Shown in pieces: positions 51,862 to 60,880 of a DNA stretch of 64,000 bases. Both the position numbers and the translations under genes were made by a program. Under the pieces are notes generated by a model. That model was not told where the DNA came from. It saw only the letters and a list, made by a program, of their open reading frames with translations, and did no database searches. The stretch is from G965279355 sp965279355 (GTDB taxonomy: Bacteria > Pseudomonadota > Alphaproteobacteria > CACIAM-22H2). The stretch lies in assembly GCA_965279355.1 (NCBI GenBank), contig OZ257155.1, positions 1,054,001-1,118,000 of the forward strand, given 5' to 3'. The number at the start of each line of letters is the position of its first letter. Positions within the stretch are counted from its first letter, which is position 1.

Positions 51862-53057
51862 GCGAAGATTTCCCGGACCTGAGCGACCGCGCCGTCGAGG
51901 TCGCTATAGTGAAGCTCGAAACACGGAACGGCATCGATCCAACGAACCAGCCGTTCGATCTCCGGCCGATCCAGGCTGCCGCGCAGCGGGCAGAATCCGT
52001 CCATCAGGCGCCGCAGCGTATCTGCCTTGCCAAGCGGACGTCGAACCGCGGCGCCCCGCTCCTGCCGGTTCAACACGACAATGGCTCCGATCCGAAACCG
52101 CGCGTTGGCAGTGGCGCGCTGCCGCGCCGGCGGCACCAGATAGCGGACGCGTTTTCCGTCGAGCCGGTCGTGAACCGGCAATTTGCCCAGATCGGCAAAA
52201 CGTTCCGATAACAGTTTCACCGAACCTTGCTTGAGACAGATTCCAAACGGCACCGGCCGCGCCGCGAGCTCGCCATAGGACAGCACGATCGTATCGTCGC
52301 CGAGCAGGCGATACCCGGCAGACACCAGAGCCGCCGATAAGGTGCTTTTTCCGGCCCCGGACGCACCGGGAAACAGAATGCACCGATCGCCGCGACCGAT
52401 CGCCGCTCCGTGGATCGCGCCATAATCTTCGCAATGCTCCAGCGCCAGCCGCAGAAGGGTAACCTTCACTGTCGGTGCGAGAAGGCTGGCATTCGCACAT
52501 TCGGCCAGCATCTGGCCGCCGCAACGCAGGGACAGAACACCATGTTCTTTGACGATATCGATGTCGAAGGAATGCGCAGCATCCGTCGACGGCAATTGCG
52601 AGCCGAGCGGCTCCAGAACGGGCTTGAGCCGCGTCAGTGCCACGGGCGCCATGATGCGCAGACGAAACTCGCAGTCGAGCAGCCGGATGTTCCACGAGGC
52701 CAGTGCGCGCCATTCCGCCGCACGGCCCGGTGACGGGTGCTCAGGCAGGTGAAGTTCGCTGCTCGTTGCCGGCAGGTTGACTTTCGAACTTGCGAACAGG
52801 CCAAGCTGGCTCCAGCGACCGACGATCTCAGTAACGTAAGTGTTCGCGGCGGACGGATCGAGCTTGAAGGTGGATTGCAACCGCTCCGCGATCATGGGCG
52901 CGGCAAGCCTGTCCTCAAGACAACACCAGATAAACGCGGCAGTCGTATTGACGGCATACAGACGTTGCGACACGGCATCGAACAGCACCCCTTCCTCGCC
53001 GACGAAATGCAGGCTGACATGTTGCGGCGGCTGCCAGGTTGTTACCGGCTGGTGCAT
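51858..53057 (-). CDS. PqqD-like domain fused to HPr kinase-like domain
   Basis: A 399-residue protein. Residues about 1-95 look like a PqqD/RRE peptide-chaperone fold: VLFDAVSQRLYAVNTTAAFI ... IAERLQSTFKLDPSAANTYV. Residues about 200-399 resemble the HprK kinase core: YGAIHGAAIGRGDRCILFPG, Walker A GASGAGKST, YRLLGDDTIVLSYGELAARP (HprK-like D-D segment). It probably phosphorylates a small protein or peptide on serine rather than HPr. This architecture matches HprK-related proteins associated with exopolysaccharide loci. It overlaps the nucleotidyltransferase gene (ATGA) and is 21 bp downstream of the histidine kinase gene. Confidence 0.85.
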   Translation of the reverse strand: MHQPVTTWQPPQHVSLHFVGEEGVLFDAVSQRLYAVNTTAAFIWCCLEDRLAAPMIAERLQSTFKLDPSAANTYVTEIVGRWSQLGLFASSKVNLPATSSELHLPEHPSPGRAAEWRALASWNIRLLDCEFRLRIMAPVALTRLKPVLEPLGSQLPSTDAAHSFDIDIVKEHGVLSLRCGGQMLAECANASLLAPTVKVTLLRLALEHCEDYGAIHGAAIGRGDRCILFPGASGAGKSTLSAALVSAGYRLLGDDTIVLSYGELAARPVPFGICLKQGSVKLLSERFADLGKLPVHDRLDGKRVRYLVPPARQRATANARFRIGAIVVLNRQERGAAVRRPLGKADTLRRLMDGFCPLRGSLDRPEIERLVRWIDAVPCFELHYSDLDGAVAQVREIFA

Positions 53058-53078
53058 GCGAACGCCTCGGTGCGGTGG

Positions 53079-54608
53079 TTAAGCTAACGGAAGCAGAACA
53101 ATGACCCGCAGCCCGCCACCGTCGCGGTTTTCCGCGCGAACGGATCCCCCCAGAAGCTCGACGACACGACGGACAATCGGCAGGCCAACACCGTAGCGGC
53201 CCTCGCCCTCAAGGCGATTCTCCTCCTCGCCGGGCCCGGCCCGATACACGGAGAAACGTTCGAAAATATGATCGATCAGCTCGGCTTTAACGCCAGGGCC
53301 GCGGTCTTCAATGGTCAGCGCCGCCATCCGGCCGTGCAGGACCGCCACCGGCTCCAGCGTAATGTCGATCCGCCCGCCACGCGTCGATGCCGCACGCGCA
53401 TTCTGCAGAAGATTGCCGATGATCGTCTCGAGATGTCCTTCGTCCGCCAGAACCCCGAGTTGCGCGATCTCGTGCAGCCTGGGCTCGATCCCCCGAGCCT
53501 GATAAACTTCCGCTTCGTCGTCCAGCATGGTCCGCAGGAATGCGCCGATATCGATTTTGGCTTCGATCTCGGAAAGCGCGGGTGCGGTCGCATCGACCTT
53601 GCGCGACGCGCAGATCATCGCATCGAGACGCGCAACCGATCGCTCGATGATCTCGACGGAGCGGCGCTGACGTTCGACGTCCTGCGGGGCCCGCTTCATC
53701 GGCTCCAGCGCCTGGGCGATCGCTGCAATCGGAGTCTTGAAGGCATGCGAGTTCTCCCGAAGCGCGACGTGATTTGCATCGGCAAAACGGCGAAGCGATG
53801 CCGTAAGGCGCTGGCATTTATCCAAATTGAGTTGCAGGCGGCGGCGGAAGCCCAAGGTCACAGTGATAAGAAAGAGAACAAACGCCGCATAAGCGCCAAG
53901 AGAACCCAGGAATTCCGTCGACTGCCAGAATGACCGCCCCAGAAATTTAGCGGCTGGATCATTTTCGGCGCGCGCCGATACAATCCACCAGCATCCGGCA
54001 GGTGTGGCGGCTGCCTCCACAGCGGTCAGAATTTCAGCGGTCCCGACCGGATTTGTATACCGGGCCGATAGTGGCGAACTGCCGGAGCAACGCTCGCGTA
54101 CAAGATCCAGCACGCCGCTGCTCAGCAGCGCATTCCGCTCGGCGGCGAGATACTCGGTCGACGCCGGCGGCATCGCCGCGACGAAGAATAACGTCGACGC
54201 ATCTCGCGCGCCGCTCGGCTGAAAAAGGATTTTAACACGGCGACCGTCCGCCGCGCCGAGAAGCCCCTGGTCGGCAAGACCGGTTGCGGCGCGCTGGACC
54301 CGCCTTAATTCCTCGGCAAACGACGAGCCGCTTGCGCCATCAAATGTGGCGACAATACTCCGCGCAATCAGGCGACCGTGATCTTGCAATTGCAGGAGAA
54401 CAGCCGCTTTCGCGTCGGCGTCGCGCTTATAGAGGCTGTGAAGGACCGCTCCCGGCAGGAGCAGCACAATCGCAGCCGCGACGACCGACGCTAAAAGCGC
54501 AAGGTCAAACCGGCGAAGAGCCGACTTACGCCGCGGTGACAACCTCGCTGTCGGATGCCCACCGGTACCCAAATCCGGAATAGGTAGCGATCCGGTCAAA
54601 CCTGTCAT
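53079..54608 (-). CDS. membrane sensor histidine kinase
   Basis: A 509-residue kinase from ATG 54608. A first transmembrane segment (LALLASVVAAAIVLLLPGAV), a periplasmic sensing region of about 180 residues and a second segment (GSLGAYAAFVLFLITVTLGF) precede the kinase. H-box: RENSHAFKTPIAAIAQALEP; N-box: IIGNLLQNARAAS; G1: IEDRGPGV; G2: YGVGLPIVRRVVELLGGSV. The ATG overlaps the upstream regulator gene by 83 bp; a shorter start inside that overlap is possible, but no better codon is seen. It pairs with the regulator at 54526-55323 and lies upstream of the PqqD-HprK gene, suggesting it senses an envelope or exopolysaccharide signal. Confidence 0.88.
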   Translation of the reverse strand: MTGLTGSLPIPDLGTGGHPTARLSPRRKSALRRFDLALLASVVAAAIVLLLPGAVLHSLYKRDADAKAAVLLQLQDHGRLIARSIVATFDGASGSSFAEELRRVQRAATGLADQGLLGAADGRRVKILFQPSGARDASTLFFVAAMPPASTEYLAAERNALLSSGVLDLVRERCSGSSPLSARYTNPVGTAEILTAVEAAATPAGCWWIVSARAENDPAAKFLGRSFWQSTEFLGSLGAYAAFVLFLITVTLGFRRRLQLNLDKCQRLTASLRRFADANHVALRENSHAFKTPIAAIAQALEPMKRAPQDVERQRRSVEIIERSVARLDAMICASRKVDATAPALSEIEAKIDIGAFLRTMLDDEAEVYQARGIEPRLHEIAQLGVLADEGHLETIIGNLLQNARAASTRGGRIDITLEPVAVLHGRMAALTIEDRGPGVKAELIDHIFERFSVYRAGPGEEENRLEGEGRYGVGLPIVRRVVELLGGSVRAENRDGGGLRVIVLLPLA

Positions 54609-55323
54609 CGACCTCTCCGAACTTCTGGCGGATACGCTTGATGAACGTCCGCACATTCGCGCGATAGCCATTCTCGCCTTCGCCGGCCATGAAGCCGGGG
54701 CCGCGAACAATGTCGTAGATCTCGCGATGCGAAACGTCGCGATCCATCTGCGTGGCGAGGTGGTGGACGATTTTGAATTCGGCGAGTGTCAGATTGACGC
54801 GCTTGCTCTTCCAGAACGCGCGATTGGAGTTGAGACAAAGCTCCAGATCGCCGCGCCGCACCGCAGCCTGCGGAACACCGGGCAGAACCGGTACATGCGA
54901 AACCTTCGCGTTGGTCGCGACGGAACCAATGCGGTTCAGGATGATCGAGAGGCTCTTCGACTTGTCGATGAAGTCGACTGCGCCGTTGATCAGCGCGGTC
55001 TCCTCATACACCTGGTCGCCGAGCGAGGTGAGGAAGATGACTGGCAGCTCGACATGCTCTTCCTTCAACTTCTGGAACAGTTCGATGCCGGACATCTCCG
55101 GCATGCGCCAGTCGAGAAGCGCCAGATCGGCCGAGCCGCCCTGGGTGAGAAACTGCAGGGCCGCCGGGCCGCTGCCGAAATCAGTCACCGAGAAACCGGC
55201 ATCCGCAAGATTGCGGGCCATGGATTCCCGGAACAGGTCGTCGTCTTCGACGAAAACAATTCGGATATTCGCTCCAGTTGAACTCGGAGCTCCTGTTGCA
55301 ACGCTTTCCTGTTTCATATCCAT
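54526..55323 (-). CDS. OmpR-type response regulator
   Basis: A 265-residue regulator. Receiver (about 20-140): IRIVFVEDDDLFRESMARNL, phosphoacceptor in ADLALLDWRMPEMSGIELFQ, PVIFLTSLGDQ and DFIDKSKSLSIIL. Winged-helix DNA-binding domain (about 155-260): WKSKRVNLTLAEFKIVHHLA, DVSHREIYDIV, NVRTFIKRIRQKFGEVDDRF, IATYSGFGYRW. It overlaps the kinase gene and likely regulates the adjacent exopolysaccharide genes or its own operon. The 783-bp region upstream separates it from the divergent barrel gene. Confidence 0.92.
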   Translation of the reverse strand: MDMKQESVATGAPSSTGANIRIVFVEDDDLFRESMARNLADAGFSVTDFGSGPAALQFLTQGGSADLALLDWRMPEMSGIELFQKLKEEHVELPVIFLTSLGDQVYEETALINGAVDFIDKSKSLSIILNRIGSVATNAKVSHVPVLPGVPQAAVRRGDLELCLNSNRAFWKSKRVNLTLAEFKIVHHLATQMDRDVSHREIYDIVRGPGFMAGEGENGYRANVRTFIKRIRQKFGEVDDRFDRIATYSGFGYRWASDSEVVTAA

Positions 55324-56106
55324 CGGTCGTTGGCCTTTCGTCCGAAGAGAGAGCTGAAGATCAGCCTCCCATTTGGTTCGCTCAGCCGCCTACGATGTGT
55401 CTACGGCATGTTTCCGAGTATCCCGGAGGCCTGCCGTATCGCTGTTAAACGCCCTGTCCCCCCTGATCGCCAAATCCAGAGACACCGCGGCGTGAACGTG
55501 TCGACAAGTATGACCGTCGCCATATCAAGTCAATCAGGTGCAATACCATCGACAGCGCTAAAGTCGCGACATACGGGGTATTTTCCACTGTCGACACCCG
55601 CGCGATCACAGCTTTGCCACACCGGATTCACGGTGCCGTGTAACCGTTGAATGCACTGTTGCGGCGCGCTGGAAACTGATTCGGAATGCGAGCAAACGAT
55701 GAGCGCGCAGTATCCGTCGCCGTCGTTTCTGTCGCACCCTGTGACATCGACGGCCCAATAATATTTCAAGGCGCGGACAAGCCCCTCAAGTACGGTGCCC
55801 GCGCCTGCCAAGGATGCTTTTTGAACAGGCGTCAGTCTGACAGGCACCTGTGGGACAGAGCGCAGGTCAAGGGATCGGGGGCTCAAAGAAAATAGTGTTC
55901 AATATCGAACATATCTGTTTGAGCGTTGCTTGTACGCCACAGCGGCCTGCTATCGACTCAGCGGCAGAAGAGAGACTTGTTGTCTGATTCCAAATGCTTA
56001 AAATGCCTGGTTGCGGATTCTAAATTTGCTTTTCGGTCAGGCTTTCGGGCTAAGCCCTTGGAATGCTTGAAACGTAGTGAAATCAATATGTGCGGGGGTA
56101 AGGTCA
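55324..56106. other. 783-bp intergenic region upstream of the exopolysaccharide genes
   Basis: No convincing gene is seen. It contains a 16-bp inverted repeat TGTTCAATATCGAACA (55896-55911) and a GGGCTAAGCCC palindrome (56047-56057). AT content rises towards the right end, as expected for the promoter of the barrel gene at 56107. It also must carry the promoter of the divergent response regulator operon. Confidence 0.6.
55896..55911. promoter_or_regulatory. candidate operator, inverted repeat TGTTC-N6-GAACA
   Basis: The arms TGTTC and GAACA are exact complements with a 6-bp AT-rich centre, about 195 bp before the barrel gene start. The form fits a dimeric regulator site; the regulator is unknown. 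Confidence 0.35.
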
Positions 56107-57495
56107 ATGGGCATTAATCAAAAAGCGACGATCACGGGGACAACGCCAGCCGCCGCCCCGGCACCGTCATCGACCCCGAGCCGGGTCGCCAGAAACCTAC
56201 CTCTGTATGCCTTTGCTTCCCTGCTTATGATGAGCACGGCCTACGCGCAACAGCCGCCGCGGATGCCTGAACCGGGCACCCCGACGCAGGAGCCGGCGAC
56301 GTCAGCCGGCGGCGCAGGTCGCGGCGAAGACGTGCTGCAGCGCTTCGAACGCCAGCTCCCGCCGGTTGGCATGCGCCTCGGCGACTTCAACATGAGCCCG
56401 CGGCTCCAGGCCGGCGTCACCTACGACGACAACATTTTTGCGACGAACACCAACAAGAAGGGTGACTTCATCGGCAACGCCGCCGCCGGTGCGCGCGTCG
56501 ATTCCAATTTCTCGCGGCACTATCTGGGCATTGAGGGCGGCATCGACGCCAACAAGTTCGCCAGCAACGACAAGGAAGATTACTGGCATGGCGATCTGGC
56601 CGGCCGCGGCCGCTTCGATCTCAATAACGATATCCAGTTTGGCGGCGATCTGTCCTTCCGTCGTCTCACCGAAGCCCGCGGCTCACCCGAAGACGTCTCC
56701 ACCAGCACAGAGCCGCTGGTTTACCGTGCCTATCGCGCGGCTGCCTCGGCGGCGGCCTCCGGCGCGTTTGTGGTCTCCCGCCTGGAAGGCGGCATCGAAC
56801 GACTGGAATACAACGACGGCGAGACAGCAACCGGTGCCGTGATCAGCACGGTCGACCGCGACCGCAACGAAACGTTCGCCGACGCGACGGTCGGATATCG
56901 CTACCTCGGGCCAGAGCAAGTTTATGTCCGAGCGCGTGTCAACGACCGCCAATATGACCAAGCTGTGGCAAGCGATGGGCGCAGACACGATTCCGATGGG
57001 TATCGGGCTGTCATTGGCGTGACAGCCGACCTTGGCGGTCTGATCTTCGCAGATGTTTCTGCGGGGTATCAGGAACAATCATACGAGGACTCTCGTTTCG
57101 GTTCCCAAGGTAAGCCGGTAGGAACAGCTCGCGTGCTGTGGAACCCCTCCCGCCTCACCACGGTACGCGGCGAGGTTAACTATGAATTCGCGGAGACGTT
57201 CACAAACGGCACGAGTCCGGGTTACTGGCGCACCTCATATCTCATCAGTGTCGCCCACGAAGTTACGTACGACGTCATGGCAATCGGGCGGCTTTCGCTT
57301 CAGGAGAGGGATTTTGTCAATCTAACACCATCACGCGACGACACGGTCTATGGCGGAGATGTCGGGCTCCGCTACAGAATCGACCGCGGACTGTATGTCG
57401 ATGGCGAGTATCGCTATCGCCACCAGGACGGGGCGGTTTCTACATCGGACTTCACGAAGAACGTAGCCATGCTACGACTAAGGAGGATCTTTTGA
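56107..57495 (+). CDS. outer-membrane beta-barrel protein of the exopolysaccharide cluster
   Basis: A 462-residue secreted protein. A signal peptide ends near SLLMMSTAYAQ-QPP. The rest has alternating amphipathic strands with aromatic girdles (LQAGVTYDDNIFATNTNKKG, YRYLGPEQVYVRARVNDRQY, FADVSAGYQEQSYEDSRFGS) and ends in ...NVAMLRLRRIF with a C-terminal Phe, as in outer-membrane barrels; it fits the BBP2/OMP group often coupled to capsule export. ATG 56107 with GGGGGTAAGG upstream is preferred to an in-frame start at 56077. The Wza-like gene overlaps its stop. Confidence 0.83.
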   Translation: MGINQKATITGTTPAAAPAPSSTPSRVARNLPLYAFASLLMMSTAYAQQPPRMPEPGTPTQEPATSAGGAGRGEDVLQRFERQLPPVGMRLGDFNMSPRLQAGVTYDDNIFATNTNKKGDFIGNAAAGARVDSNFSRHYLGIEGGIDANKFASNDKEDYWHGDLAGRGRFDLNNDIQFGGDLSFRRLTEARGSPEDVSTSTEPLVYRAYRAAASAAASGAFVVSRLEGGIERLEYNDGETATGAVISTVDRDRNETFADATVGYRYLGPEQVYVRARVNDRQYDQAVASDGRRHDSDGYRAVIGVTADLGGLIFADVSAGYQEQSYEDSRFGSQGKPVGTARVLWNPSRLTTVRGEVNYEFAETFTNGTSPGYWRTSYLISVAHEVTYDVMAIGRLSLQERDFVNLTPSRDDTVYGGDVGLRYRIDRGLYVDGEYRYRHQDGAVSTSDFTKNVAMLRLRRIF

Positions 57496-58082
57496 TACGC
57501 ATACCCGACCTTCGTAAATTAGCTCTCCCGTTACTGTCCCTGCTTCTCGTCGTTGCTGTTGCCGCCTGTAGCAATACGTCAGTCGGCAACAAGCCCCTCG
57601 CTAGCGCTGCTAGCGCCCCCACTGCCTACAACCTCGGATTTGGAGATCGCATCGCCGTAACGATCTACGGCGAGAAGGATCTCACCGGCGAATACGAAGT
57701 CGACGATTCCGGCTCCGTCGCCATGCCGCTCGTCGGCGCGGTGAAGGTCGCCGACATGCAGGCCCGCGATGCCGAGAAAGCGATCGCCCGGCAACTCACA
57801 GCCAAAGGCCTGGTGAAGGACGCCAACGTCAACGTCGCCGTCGTCCGTTATCGTCCTGTTTACATCATGGGCGAAGTCCAGCGGCCCGGCGCCTACCCCT
57901 ACTATAGCGGCATCACCGTGATGAACATGGTGGCCCTGGCTGGCGGCTACACCTATCGCGCGTCGAAGGGCGGCATCGGCGTCGTCCGTCCGACCGAGAG
58001 CGAGAAAGAGCCGCAGAAGGCCCCCGAGACGGCCTATCTGGCACCTGGCGACATCGTCATCGTGCCGGAACGCTGGTTCTAA
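57492..58082 (+). CDS. Wza-like polysaccharide export lipoprotein
   Basis: A 196-residue lipoprotein with TTG start preceded by AGGAGG at 57481-57486 and overlapping the barrel gene stop by 4 nt. Signal peptide and lipobox are LLLVVAVAAC-SNTS. The Poly_export domain begins YNLGFGDRIAVTIYGEKDLT and has GEYEVDDSGSVAMPLVGAVK; an SLBB-type domain follows (RYRPVYIMGEVQRPGAYPYY). At 196 residues it lacks the C-terminal membrane-spanning helix of E. coli Wza, so the neighbouring barrel may form the pore (inference). Confidence 0.88.
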   Translation: MIRIPDLRKLALPLLSLLLVVAVAACSNTSVGNKPLASAASAPTAYNLGFGDRIAVTIYGEKDLTGEYEVDDSGSVAMPLVGAVKVADMQARDAEKAIARQLTAKGLVKDANVNVAVVRYRPVYIMGEVQRPGAYPYYSGITVMNMVALAGGYTYRASKGGIGVVRPTESEKEPQKAPETAYLAPGDIVIVPERWF

Positions 58083-58093
58083 TCAGGCATCCC

Positions 58094-58128
58094 GCGGGCC
58101 GGCATAACGCCGGCCCGCTTCTTTTTTT
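58094..58128 (+). terminator. strong intrinsic terminator after the Wza-like gene
   Basis: GCGGGCCGGC (58094-58103) and GCCGGCCCGC (58109-58118) form a 10-bp GC stem with a 5-nt loop, followed by TTCTTTTTTT (58119-58128). It sits between the Wza-like and Wzy-like genes. Confidence 0.9.
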
Positions 58129-58142
58129 CAGGGCTGAAACAC

Positions 58143-59459
58143 GTGACTCGCCTTTATCCGGGCGCGAGCCCGGCTGATGCTGTGCCCCTCGACCGCACAA
58201 CGGTCACCGGCCTGACGCTTATCCTGGTGTCGGCCATCTTCCTGCAGCGCTTCGCCATCCCCATGGGCGGAACAGCGCAGGTACCGATGTCCTTCCTGGC
58301 CGGCTACGTGGTGTTCCTCACGCTGCTGTTGCTGGGCCGCTTCGTGATCAGCCCACTTCTGGCGGTCCTGTTCCTCGCCGCCGGCGGCGCCCTCACCTTC
58401 TCGCTGCTCATCTCGATCAACACGTCGTCGATATTCTCGTACGTGCTGCTGATGAGCATCTACACGCTCTACATGTTCAAGCTTCGGCACCGCACCGGCT
58501 CGTTCGAGCGGTTCGGCGAGATCTACCTCAGCCTGATGGCCTTTATGGCCGCCATCGGCATCGTGCAGTTCTTCGCACAATTCGTCATCGGGATCGAACT
58601 TGCCTTTCCCATCGACACCTTCACGCCGGAAACACTCCTGCTCTCTGGCTTCAACGTCATCATTCCCCTCGCCTACGAATCAACGGTCATGCGGAGCAAC
58701 GGCGTCTTCTTTCTCGAGCCGTCGGTATTCTCGCAGTTCCTCGGCATGGCGATCATCCTGGAGATGATTGGCTCCCAGCGCATTTTCCGGCTGGGCCTGT
58801 ACGGCGTTGCCCTGCTGCTGTCCTATTCGGGAACCGGCATTTCTCTGGTCCTGGTGTTCGTGCCGCTGATCCTGATCAAGCGCGGCAACGGCGCGCTTGT
58901 CTTCTGGGGGCTGATCGGCGCGGCCATTGTCGTCGTTGCCGGGGAAGCTCTTCAGCTCAACCTGCTGACCGGACGAACCGGCGAATTCTCATCGACCGAG
59001 TCCAGCGGCTTTGCCCGCTTCATTTCACCATTCTGGCTGGTGAACGACTATCTGCTCAATTCGCCGACTGATTTTCTGTTCGGCCGAGGCTCCGGCTTTA
59101 TGACGGTTCTGCTGAACAATCCGCTGGGGCGCAGCTATCTGGCGCATGACCCGACCTGGATCAAGCTCCTGTTCGAATACGGTGCGATCGCGTGGGTGCT
59201 GCTGTTCACCTACATCTTCACGGCGTTGTTCCAGGGAGCTCGTGTGAAGCTGCTGCCGTGGGCGGTCGCCTTCCTTTACCTGTTCCTTGGCGGCTACCTG
59301 CTGAACGGCATGATGCATCTGCTGTTTCTGTCGCTGGTGGCCTGGCACAACGGCCTGCCCGCCATGCGCGCCGTCCCGGGCGCCAGCACTTACGGTGCTC
59401 CGGGCTATCCCTCGCAATGGCCCAATCCGGCGACGGCCAGGCGTGGTTTTCGTTTCTGA
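58143..59459 (+). CDS. O-antigen ligase / Wzy-polymerase-like membrane protein
   Basis: A 438-residue membrane protein with about 10-12 hydrophobic segments and a GTG start. It has the Wzy/WaaL style of large periplasmic loops: VMRSNGVFFLEPSVFSQFLG and FGRGSGFMTVLLNNPLGRSY with AHDPTWIKLLFEYGAIAWVL, the H-[DN]-x-x-[LI]-x-x-x-x-E-x-G pattern. Expected role: polymerisation of exopolysaccharide repeat units at the periplasmic face. Its start is 14 bp after a strong terminator, so its expression must depend on read-through or a promoter inside that hairpin region. It converges with an MFS gene; the stops are 4 bp apart. Confidence 0.83.
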   Translation: MTRLYPGASPADAVPLDRTTVTGLTLILVSAIFLQRFAIPMGGTAQVPMSFLAGYVVFLTLLLLGRFVISPLLAVLFLAAGGALTFSLLISINTSSIFSYVLLMSIYTLYMFKLRHRTGSFERFGEIYLSLMAFMAAIGIVQFFAQFVIGIELAFPIDTFTPETLLLSGFNVIIPLAYESTVMRSNGVFFLEPSVFSQFLGMAIILEMIGSQRIFRLGLYGVALLLSYSGTGISLVLVFVPLILIKRGNGALVFWGLIGAAIVVVAGEALQLNLLTGRTGEFSSTESSGFARFISPFWLVNDYLLNSPTDFLFGRGSGFMTVLLNNPLGRSYLAHDPTWIKLLFEYGAIAWVLLFTYIFTALFQGARVKLLPWAVAFLYLFLGGYLLNGMMHLLFLSLVAWHNGLPAMRAVPGASTYGAPGYPSQWPNPATARRGFRF

Positions 59460-59462
59460 CGA

Positions 59463-60674
59463 TCAGGCAGCGACAGCGGCGGCAAAGCGCCGCTGCCGGA
59501 GCAGCAGCCAGCCGGATATCGCGGCCGTCAGCATTCCCCATGCGATGCCGTTGACCAGCGCAAACCGGTAAGAACCGGTTGTGTCAAAGATCGCACCTGA
59601 GAGCCAGCCGCCCAGCGCCATCCCCGCCAGTGTCGCCGACAGCACAAGGCTGACCCGCAAGCCGGCCTCGCGCGACGGAAACAGCTCGCGCGCAATGTAC
59701 GCGTACGCCGGCACGATCCCGCCCTGCACCAGGCCGAAGATCGCGGAAATGATATAGAGCGACGTCAGGCCGTCGAACGGCAGATAGAGCGCCAGCGCCA
59801 TGCCCTGCAGGACAGTGCCCAGCAGCACCGTGGCAAAGCCGCCGATGCGGTCGAGGATCCAGCCTGAGGCGAGCCGGCTGATGATTCCGAAGCCGAGCAT
59901 AAGCGAGAGCATCTCGGCGCCGCGCGCCGGCCCGTATCCAAGGTCGGTGCAATAGGCGACGATATGCACCTGCGGCATCGACATCGCGACGCAGCAGCCA
60001 ATCCCGGCAAGCATCAGCAGTCCCTGCACCGTGTTGCGCGAGAAGCCAAGCGGGCGCGCTGTCTCAGCGCCGACACCGGCGGCGACCGTGGCCTGGGCCG
60101 GCGGCGGGCGGCGCAGCACCAGGACCAGCGGCAGCATGACCAGCAGGCAGAAGATGCCGATGAAGATATGCGTCTGCCGCCATCCGATATTGGCGATGAG
60201 ATGCTCGATGACCGGCGGCCACAGCGTCCCGGAAAGATAGTTTCCACTGGCACAGATCGCGATCGCCATGCCGCGATGGCGGTCGAACCAGTACGATGTA
60301 TCGGCCACCAGCGGTGCGAACATCGCGGAACTGCCGAGCATACCGATGGCAATGCCGCAGATAAGGGAAAAGACGATCAGGCTGGGCGCATAGGCGGAGG
60401 CGATGTAGCCGACGCCGAGCGCCAGCGTGCCAAGAATCACTGGCACGATGATGCCAAAGCGGTCGGACAGCCATCCCATGAGCACGCCGCCGAACATGAA
60501 GCCGATCATTATGAACGTGTAGGGCATCGACGCCCCGGCACGGTCGACGCCGAATTCGGCCTGCAGGGACGGCAGCGCCACAACGATCGACCACATGCCG
60601 ACGCCGCCAATTGTCCCCAGCGCCAGCGACGCCAGAAGACGCATCCATGCATATCGGGATTCGATGACGCTCAT
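59463..60674 (-). CDS. MFS transporter
   Basis: A 403-residue major-facilitator protein with 12 hydrophobic segments. Loop 2-3 has GVLMGWLSDRFGIIVPVILG (G-x-L-x-D-R-x-G). The second half begins FSRNTVQGLLMLAGIGCCVA and has GRLASGWILDRIGG-like loop 8-9 (IISRLASGWILDRIGGFATV). It resembles the monocarboxylate/oxalate-formate type. The substrate is unknown. It lies inside the exopolysaccharide cluster on the opposite strand, so it may not be functionally related. Confidence 0.85.
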   Translation of the reverse strand: MSVIESRYAWMRLLASLALGTIGGVGMWSIVVALPSLQAEFGVDRAGASMPYTFIMIGFMFGGVLMGWLSDRFGIIVPVILGTLALGVGYIASAYAPSLIVFSLICGIAIGMLGSSAMFAPLVADTSYWFDRHRGMAIAICASGNYLSGTLWPPVIEHLIANIGWRQTHIFIGIFCLLVMLPLVLVLRRPPPAQATVAAGVGAETARPLGFSRNTVQGLLMLAGIGCCVAMSMPQVHIVAYCTDLGYGPARGAEMLSLMLGFGIISRLASGWILDRIGGFATVLLGTVLQGMALALYLPFDGLTSLYIISAIFGLVQGGIVPAYAYIARELFPSREAGLRVSLVLSATLAGMALGGWLSGAIFDTTGSYRFALVNGIAWGMLTAAISGWLLLRQRRFAAAVAA

Positions 60675-60820
60675 CTGCCGTGTCCGCCGAAAGCCAGGTG
60701 CTGACGGGCACGCGGCGTTCTTCCCTGACGTTTAATTGGGCACAGCCTACCGGCCGGCGATTAGCTTCGCCAGCAATCCATTGTCAGGGTGACAATCAGG
60801 GGTATCTCCAGACAGGCCGA

Positions 60821-60846
60821 GACGCCCAGCCGTGAAGCTGGGCGTC
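60821..60846 (-). terminator. 10-bp hairpin after the GT4 gene
   Basis: GACGCCCAGC and GCTGGGCGTC pair perfectly around CGTGAA, 35 bp past the stop at 60881. No T tract follows, so strength is uncertain. Confidence 0.5.
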
Positions 60847-60880
60847 CTGACGCCGCAACCGGACCGGTTGCCCGCCCGCG

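Noticed and set aside
50755..55323. A full lasso-peptide biosynthetic cluster
   Set aside because: No precursor peptide, asparagine-synthetase-like cyclase or leader peptidase is visible, so only the kinase/nucleotidyltransferase similarity is reported.
55530..55886. 118-codon minus-strand frame in the 783-bp gap
   Set aside because: Poor start context, no family resemblance and mixed composition.
55896..55911. LexA (SOS) box
   Set aside because: The alphaproteobacterial LexA site is a direct repeat GTTC-N7-GTTC; this is an inverted repeat with a different spacing.
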